40,102 nt of DNA, taken from positions 1-40,102 of the forward strand of contig REEQ01000124.1 of NCBI GenBank assembly GCA_007695005.1, written 5' to 3'. Source of the stretch: Wenzhouxiangellaceae bacterium (GTDB lineage Bacteria; Pseudomonadota; Gammaproteobacteria; Xanthomonadales; Wenzhouxiangellaceae). The notes below the pieces were generated by a model. The model ran no database searches. It saw nothing but the letters and a program-made list of their open reading frames with translations, and was not told where the DNA came from. Shown piece by piece: positions 36,358 through 40,102 of the stretch. Position numbers and translations under genes: made by a program. Each line of letters opens with the position of its first letter. The stretch's first letter is position 1.

Positions 36358-38850
36358 ATGAAAAGGAAAGCTTTGACCGTTGCCATAGCGGCGCTGCTGG
36401 CGGCTGGGACTGCTGCACACGCCCAGGATGAGTCCGAGGATCGTGCCGATCGAGGTACGGATGACAGGATCGTTGTTACCGGCACGCGAGTGGCCGGGCG
36501 CACCGCCACGGATACCGCAGTACCGATTGATGTCGTCGACATTGGCCAGCTTGAATCCTCGGGTACTACCGAGCTCAACGAAGCGCTTGCCGTTGCCGTG
36601 CCTTCGTTCAATTTCCCGCGTCCCGGTCTGGCTGACGGAACCGACACCATTCGACCGGCCACCCTGCGCGGCCTGGGTCCCGACCAGACTTTGGTCCTGG
36701 TCAACTCCAAGCGCCGTCATACCGCGGCCCTGGTCAACGTCAACGGCACCGTTGGACGCGGTTCCGCGGCGGTGGATCTCAACACCATCCCCATGGGAGC
36801 AGTCGGTACGCTGGAAATCCTGCGCGACGGTGCTTCGGCGCAGTACGGCTCCGATGCCATTGCCGGAGTCATCAATGTGCTGCTGCGCGAAGAGAGGTCC
36901 GGAGGTTCGCTGCGCGCTTCCTATGGCGCTCGCAATACCAAGTACACCACGCCGACTACGCCGCCGCCCGCTGGTGCGACCTGGAGCGCGCCGGAGCGCA
37001 TTTCGCGCAGTGTCACCGATGGTGAAGTGTTCACCGTGGGTGGCTGGTTTGGCCTGCCGCTGACTGACAACGGCTTCCTGACCCTGAGCTTCGAATACAA
37101 GGATCAGAATCGCACCGAGCGGGGTGGCTGGGATTTTCGCCAGCAGTATCCACTGGTCAACGGCGAATTCGACCCCCGCGAGCAAACCATCGATCGCTTC
37201 AACGCCTGGTATGGCGAGCCTGACCTGGAGCAGCTCACCATTTTTGCCAACATGGGTATCGATCTGGCCAATGGCGGTCGCATCTACGGCTGGGCCAGCT
37301 ACATGAACCGCGAGGCCACCTCCGCGGGTTTCTATCGCCGGGCAGTTGATGTACGCAACATCATCGAGATTTATCCGGATGGCTTTTTGCCCCTGATCAA
37401 TCCCGATGTCGACGATTACAGCATTGCCATCGGCTACTCCAATGCCTTCGGCGAGTGGGATTTCGATACCTCGCTGGTCTATGGTGGCAATGAGATGGAT
37501 TTCACCATCCGCAATACCTTGAACGCATCAATTGGTCCGAACAGTCCGACCGTTTTCGATGCCGGCGGTTATGAATATGATCAACTGGTGTTCAATGCCT
37601 CGGCCGTACGATCCTTTGATGTTGGCGGCTTTCACTCGCCCCTGAACGTCGCCATGGGCATCGAAGCCCGGCGCGAGAGCTACAGCATCAACGCCGGTGA
37701 GCCGGACTCCTGGCGCAACGGTGGTCGACTGTTGCCAAACGGTAACCCGGCAGCCTCCGGCGCACAGGTATTCCCCGGTTTCCGGCCGGCCAATGAGGTC
37801 AGCGAAAGTCGCAATGCGATCGGTGCCTTTGTCGATGTTGAAGCCGAGTTGACCGATCGCCTGCTGGGTTCGGCGGCGGTGCGTTTTGAGCGCTACTCGG
37901 ACTTCGGCAGTGCGATCACCGGCAAACTCGCGATGCGCTACGATTTCACCGATGCCTTTGCCTTGCGTGGATCGATCCAGAACGGCTTCCGTGCGCCTTC
38001 GCTGCAGCAGCAATATTTCACAGCCACCTCGACGAACTTCATCAACGGCATTCCGTTCGACATCACGACCTTCCCGGTGGCTGATCCGGTGGCGCGTGCC
38101 CTCGGTTCATCCGACCTGGACGCCGAAGATTCGATCAACTACTCGCTCGGTGCCGTCATCAACCTGGGCAGAGCGACCTTGACCATCGACGGGTACCAGA
38201 TCGAGGTTGATGATCGCATCGTGCTGTCAGAAAACCTCACCCAGCCCAACGTTCGCGCATTTCTTGAAGAGCAGGGCTTTGTCGGCATCGGTGGTGGTCG
38301 CTTCTTCATCAATGGCGTCGATACGCGCACTCGCGGTATCGATGCGGTTTTGAGCTGGTCTGCAGACGCCAACAACCTTGGTCTGTTCAATTTCATTCTG
38401 GCCGGTAATTACAACAAGACCGACGTCCGTCGCATTCCGACTACCGGACCGCTGTCACAGCTGGACCCGCCGCCGCCGCTGTTTGCACGGGTCAATGTGT
38501 TGACCTTCGAAAGCGGCAATCCGCGAACCACCTTCAGTTTCAACACCAACTGGACGCTGGATCGCCTTGGTGCCACTTTTCGGGCGCGTCATTACGGTCG
38601 CGTGCTGTCGCCGTCGAACAACCCCAATCTGGATGTGAATCTGACTTCCAAGATTCTGATCGACGTCGAGGCCCGCTACAATCTGACCGACCAGTGGCAG
38701 ATTGCCCTGGGCGCGGACAACCTGTTTGACGAGTACCCCGACGCCAGTCCGATTGCCAACAACACGACCGGCAATACGCCGTTCTCCAATTACTCTCCGT
38801 TTGGGCGGTCAGGTCGTTTCGTCTACGGCCGCGTCGCGTTCAACTTCTAG
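36358..38850 (+). CDS. TonB-dependent outer-membrane receptor
   Basis: An 830-residue receptor for uptake of a siderophore, vitamin or other nutrient. The signal peptide is KALTVAIAALLAAGTAAHAQ, cleaved near residue 24. A TonB-box-like IVVTGTRV (about 38-45) precedes the plug domain (LNEALAVAVPSFNF, TIRPATLRGLGPDQTLVLVNSKRRH, VGTLEILRDGASAQYGSDAIAGVINV). The 22-strand barrel ends with the outer-membrane signature VYGRVAFNF, phenylalanine last. ATG 36358 is nine bases after GAGGG. It is followed by a clear terminator and is probably monocistronic. The substrate cannot be told from this sequence; no transport or siderophore genes are adjacent. Confidence 0.94.
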   Translation: MKRKALTVAIAALLAAGTAAHAQDESEDRADRGTDDRIVVTGTRVAGRTATDTAVPIDVVDIGQLESSGTTELNEALAVAVPSFNFPRPGLADGTDTIRPATLRGLGPDQTLVLVNSKRRHTAALVNVNGTVGRGSAAVDLNTIPMGAVGTLEILRDGASAQYGSDAIAGVINVLLREERSGGSLRASYGARNTKYTTPTTPPPAGATWSAPERISRSVTDGEVFTVGGWFGLPLTDNGFLTLSFEYKDQNRTERGGWDFRQQYPLVNGEFDPREQTIDRFNAWYGEPDLEQLTIFANMGIDLANGGRIYGWASYMNREATSAGFYRRAVDVRNIIEIYPDGFLPLINPDVDDYSIAIGYSNAFGEWDFDTSLVYGGNEMDFTIRNTLNASIGPNSPTVFDAGGYEYDQLVFNASAVRSFDVGGFHSPLNVAMGIEARRESYSINAGEPDSWRNGGRLLPNGNPAASGAQVFPGFRPANEVSESRNAIGAFVDVEAELTDRLLGSAAVRFERYSDFGSAITGKLAMRYDFTDAFALRGSIQNGFRAPSLQQQYFTATSTNFINGIPFDITTFPVADPVARALGSSDLDAEDSINYSLGAVINLGRATLTIDGYQIEVDDRIVLSENLTQPNVRAFLEEQGFVGIGGGRFFINGVDTRTRGIDAVLSWSADANNLGLFNFILAGNYNKTDVRRIPTTGPLSQLDPPPPLFARVNVLTFESGNPRTTFSFNTNWTLDRLGATFRARHYGRVLSPSNNPNLDVNLTSKILIDVEARYNLTDQWQIALGADNLFDEYPDASPIANNTTGNTPFSNYSPFGRSGRFVYGRVAFNF

Positions 38851-38868
38851 ACCGGATCGGAGCGCTTC

Positions 38869-38900
38869 AAACCGCCTGTCCATCGGACAGGCGGTTTTCC
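38869..38900 (+). terminator. Rho-independent terminator of the TonB receptor gene
   Basis: A perfect 13-base stem, AAACCGCCTGTCC with GGACAGGCGGTTT, has a 3-base ATC loop and is followed by a short T-rich stretch. It starts 19 bases after the receptor stop. The A-run on the other side may let it act weakly for the minus-strand gene as well. Confidence 0.85.
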
Positions 38901-38915
38901 TGGAAAAGGCACTGC

Positions 38916-39674
38916 TCAAAGCCTGGCCGTGGCGCCATCGTCGAAAAATGGCCATAAACTTCCGGGCTTGTTCATGAAGCCTGGACGATATACCCGCCAG
39001 CTGTCGTAGCTATTGATCAAAAAGTAAAGGGCAAGCAAGGGCAGCGCAAAGCGCTGGAGCAGGGCGTCCGGATCGAAAGTCTCGCTGTCCTGGACGATGC
39101 CATGGACGAGCAGGATCAAGACCCCCACGGCGGCAACGACGATCGCACTTCCCACCCTTCCCCAACTGAGCGCCCGGCGTCGAATCTTCTCCATTCTGTC
39201 TGCGCCGGGCAGCGTCCATAACTCGCGAAAGCGTTCAGCCAGGGACCAGAGCAGGGGCAGGAACACCCATGACCCCAACTGCCAGGCTGCCAAACCCAAA
39301 CCGATGAGATCAGGATAAAGCAGCAGCAGCCCGCCGATCATCAGGGTCCCCAGCCACCAGGGAGGGGGCTTTTTCAGGCGGCTGGCGATATCGACCAGGG
39401 TCACCATGATCATCAGCGTTCCTGCCTCGATCGCGGTCAACCAGATGACCGCGTCTTCGACGGGCACGTCGATCCAGGCCGGCATCGCTCCCAGCCACAG
39501 TGCCACCAAGACAAGCAGCGTGCTGAACTCTGGCAGGACTTTCGGAAGCAGGCCATCGGTGCGCCTGATCGGGGCATGGGCATGGTGCTGATCTGCTGAG
39601 CCGGAGGGCAAGGACATTAACAAAGCTTCCATACGGGTGTCTTGCCAAAGGAGAACGAGATTTCCGTCGATCAT
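38916..39674 (-). CDS. Hypothetical six-helix membrane protein
   Basis: A 252-residue protein with about six predicted helices, among them LLVLVALWLGAMPAWI, AVIWLTAIEAGTLMIMVTLV, WWLGTLMIGGLLLLYPDLIGLGL, and LALYFLINSYDSWRVY. The N-terminal 35 residues are His-rich (QHHAHAPIRR) and probably cytoplasmic. The start is uncertain: ATG 39674 has only a weak site, and ATG 39632 or 39617 may be used. I cannot assign a family. It converges on the TonB receptor terminator. Confidence 0.7.
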   Translation of the reverse strand: MIDGNLVLLWQDTRMEALLMSLPSGSADQHHAHAPIRRTDGLLPKVLPEFSTLLVLVALWLGAMPAWIDVPVEDAVIWLTAIEAGTLMIMVTLVDIASRLKKPPPWWLGTLMIGGLLLLYPDLIGLGLAAWQLGSWVFLPLLWSLAERFRELWTLPGADRMEKIRRRALSWGRVGSAIVVAAVGVLILLVHGIVQDSETFDPDALLQRFALPLLALYFLINSYDSWRVYRPGFMNKPGSLWPFFDDGATARL

Positions 39675-39780
39675 GGCTCAAGCTTGGTCCATCGCCGGAG
39701 TGGGCCACAGATTGCGGGGGACCACTAGTCCGGGGCTGCCCTGATCCGGGTCGGCCTCATTCTTGAAACAAAAACCTGAC

Positions 39781-39852
39781 TCGCGCAGAGACGCAGAGGG
39801 AAACGAGTTCAGAACAAGCGGAAGCCATTCCTCTCTCTGCATCTCCGCGCGA
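39781..39852. repeat. Imperfect palindromic repeat
   Basis: TCGCGCAGAGACGCAGAGG... at 39781-39801 pairs with 39832-39852 over 21 bases with three mismatches, leaving a 30-base loop. The core CGCAGAGACGCAGAG/CTCTGCATCTCCGCG looks like the widespread dispersed 'CTCTGCGTCTCTGCG' type of intergenic repeat. It sits between a minus-strand membrane gene and the stop of the partial protein to the right. No T-run follows the stem immediately; CTTTTCTCACC comes a few bases later. Confidence 0.55.
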
Positions 39853-39887
39853 TCAAGTCCCTTTTCTCACCCTCCAAAACGTTCGGG

Positions 39888-40102
39888 CTATTCCTCTGCT
39901 TCGAAGCGGTCGTTGAAGATTCGATCGGCCAGCACTGCGAAGTCATCGCTGGTCACGCTGAGCTCGGCATGGCTGAATGTCAGCGAGTACTCGCTGTCGG
40001 GCTGTTCCAGGACCAGGTCGTCGAATACGGCCACGCCGTCGACGGTGGCGCGGGTGAGGGTGCCCGTGGCTTCGGCACCTGGCGGGCCCGATACGCCGGT
40101 GA
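39888..40102 (-). CDS. C-terminus of a secreted Ig-like or sandwich-domain protein (partial)
   Basis: A frame without stop enters from the right edge and ends with TAG at 39888-39890; 71 codons are visible. The text ATVDGVAVFDDLVLEQPDSE and SLTFSHAELSVTSDDF is like a beta-sandwich (Ig-like) domain of large adhesins or exported proteins. The end, ADRIFNDRFEAEE, resembles the short 'IFxDGFE' tail found on many exported proteins of Xanthomonadales, although the family's glycine is replaced by Arg. The start and size of the protein are outside the window. Confidence 0.65.
   Translation of the reverse strand, partial: TGVSGPPGAEATGTLTRATVDGVAVFDDLVLEQPDSEYSLTFSHAELSVTSDDFAVLADRIFNDRFEAEE

Noticed and set aside
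39781-39852. Terminator call for the palindromic repeat
   Set aside because: The stem is imperfect with a long loop and no immediate T-run; it is better described as a dispersed repeat.

Overview
The window is high-GC, densely coding DNA from a heterotrophic Gram-negative bacterium. The TonB-dependent receptor, lipoproteins with lipoboxes, PurT, MetX/MetY and the SpoIIM-MoxR-DUF58 locus fit a gammaproteobacterium. The general gene style and the C-terminal tail of the partial protein at the right edge suggest the Xanthomonadales/Lysobacterales, perhaps near Wenzhouxiangella; this is inference, not proof. No rRNA, tRNA, CRISPR array, transposase or phage gene was seen.

Region 1 (1-3480, minus strand): a sulfur amino-acid operon, metY-metX, followed by a secreted TPR-like protein and the start of a zinc-ribbon (DUF3667-like) protein. 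In front of metY lies what looks like a complete ribosome-mediated transcription attenuator. It has a 32-codon leader peptide with a Met/Cys-rich block, three mutually exclusive pairing segments and a GC-rich terminator with a U-run. This is the most interesting signal in the window.

Region 2 (3481-18662, plus strand): PrpF, a giant hybrid two-component protein (propeller sensor, kinase, receiver, AraC regulator in one chain), a 1708-residue secreted multi-domain protein that is its likely target, a DUF4139 protein, a lipoprotein serpin and a short-chain dehydrogenase. Two copies of a ~175-bp palindromic repeat lie upstream of prpF and of the serpin gene.

Region 3 (18689-22913): a repeat-bounded 139-bp element, a minus-strand set of an unknown protein, a K+-dependent-type membrane pyrophosphatase (hppA) and a GtrA protein, then a perfect 24-bp inverted repeat and two small plus-strand genes.

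Region 4 (23420-31945, minus strand): a tightly overlapping eight-gene locus (BPSS1780-like, RDD, SpoIIM-like, membrane protein, DUF4129, DUF4350, MoxR ATPase, DUF58/vWA). A ninth gene follows after 86 bases and encodes an RDD protein fused to a pilin-like domain. The MoxR-DUF58 pair suggests a chaperone-like or assembly machine at the inner membrane; its job is unknown.

Region 5 (31946-40102): a PAS-GGDEF diguanylate cyclase whose end overlaps that of purT, a lipoprotein gamma-glutamyltransferase, a TonB-dependent receptor with a clear terminator, a six-helix membrane protein, a small palindromic repeat and the C-terminus of a secreted protein. Together the window encodes core metabolism (methionine, purine, glutathione), envelope functions and signalling.
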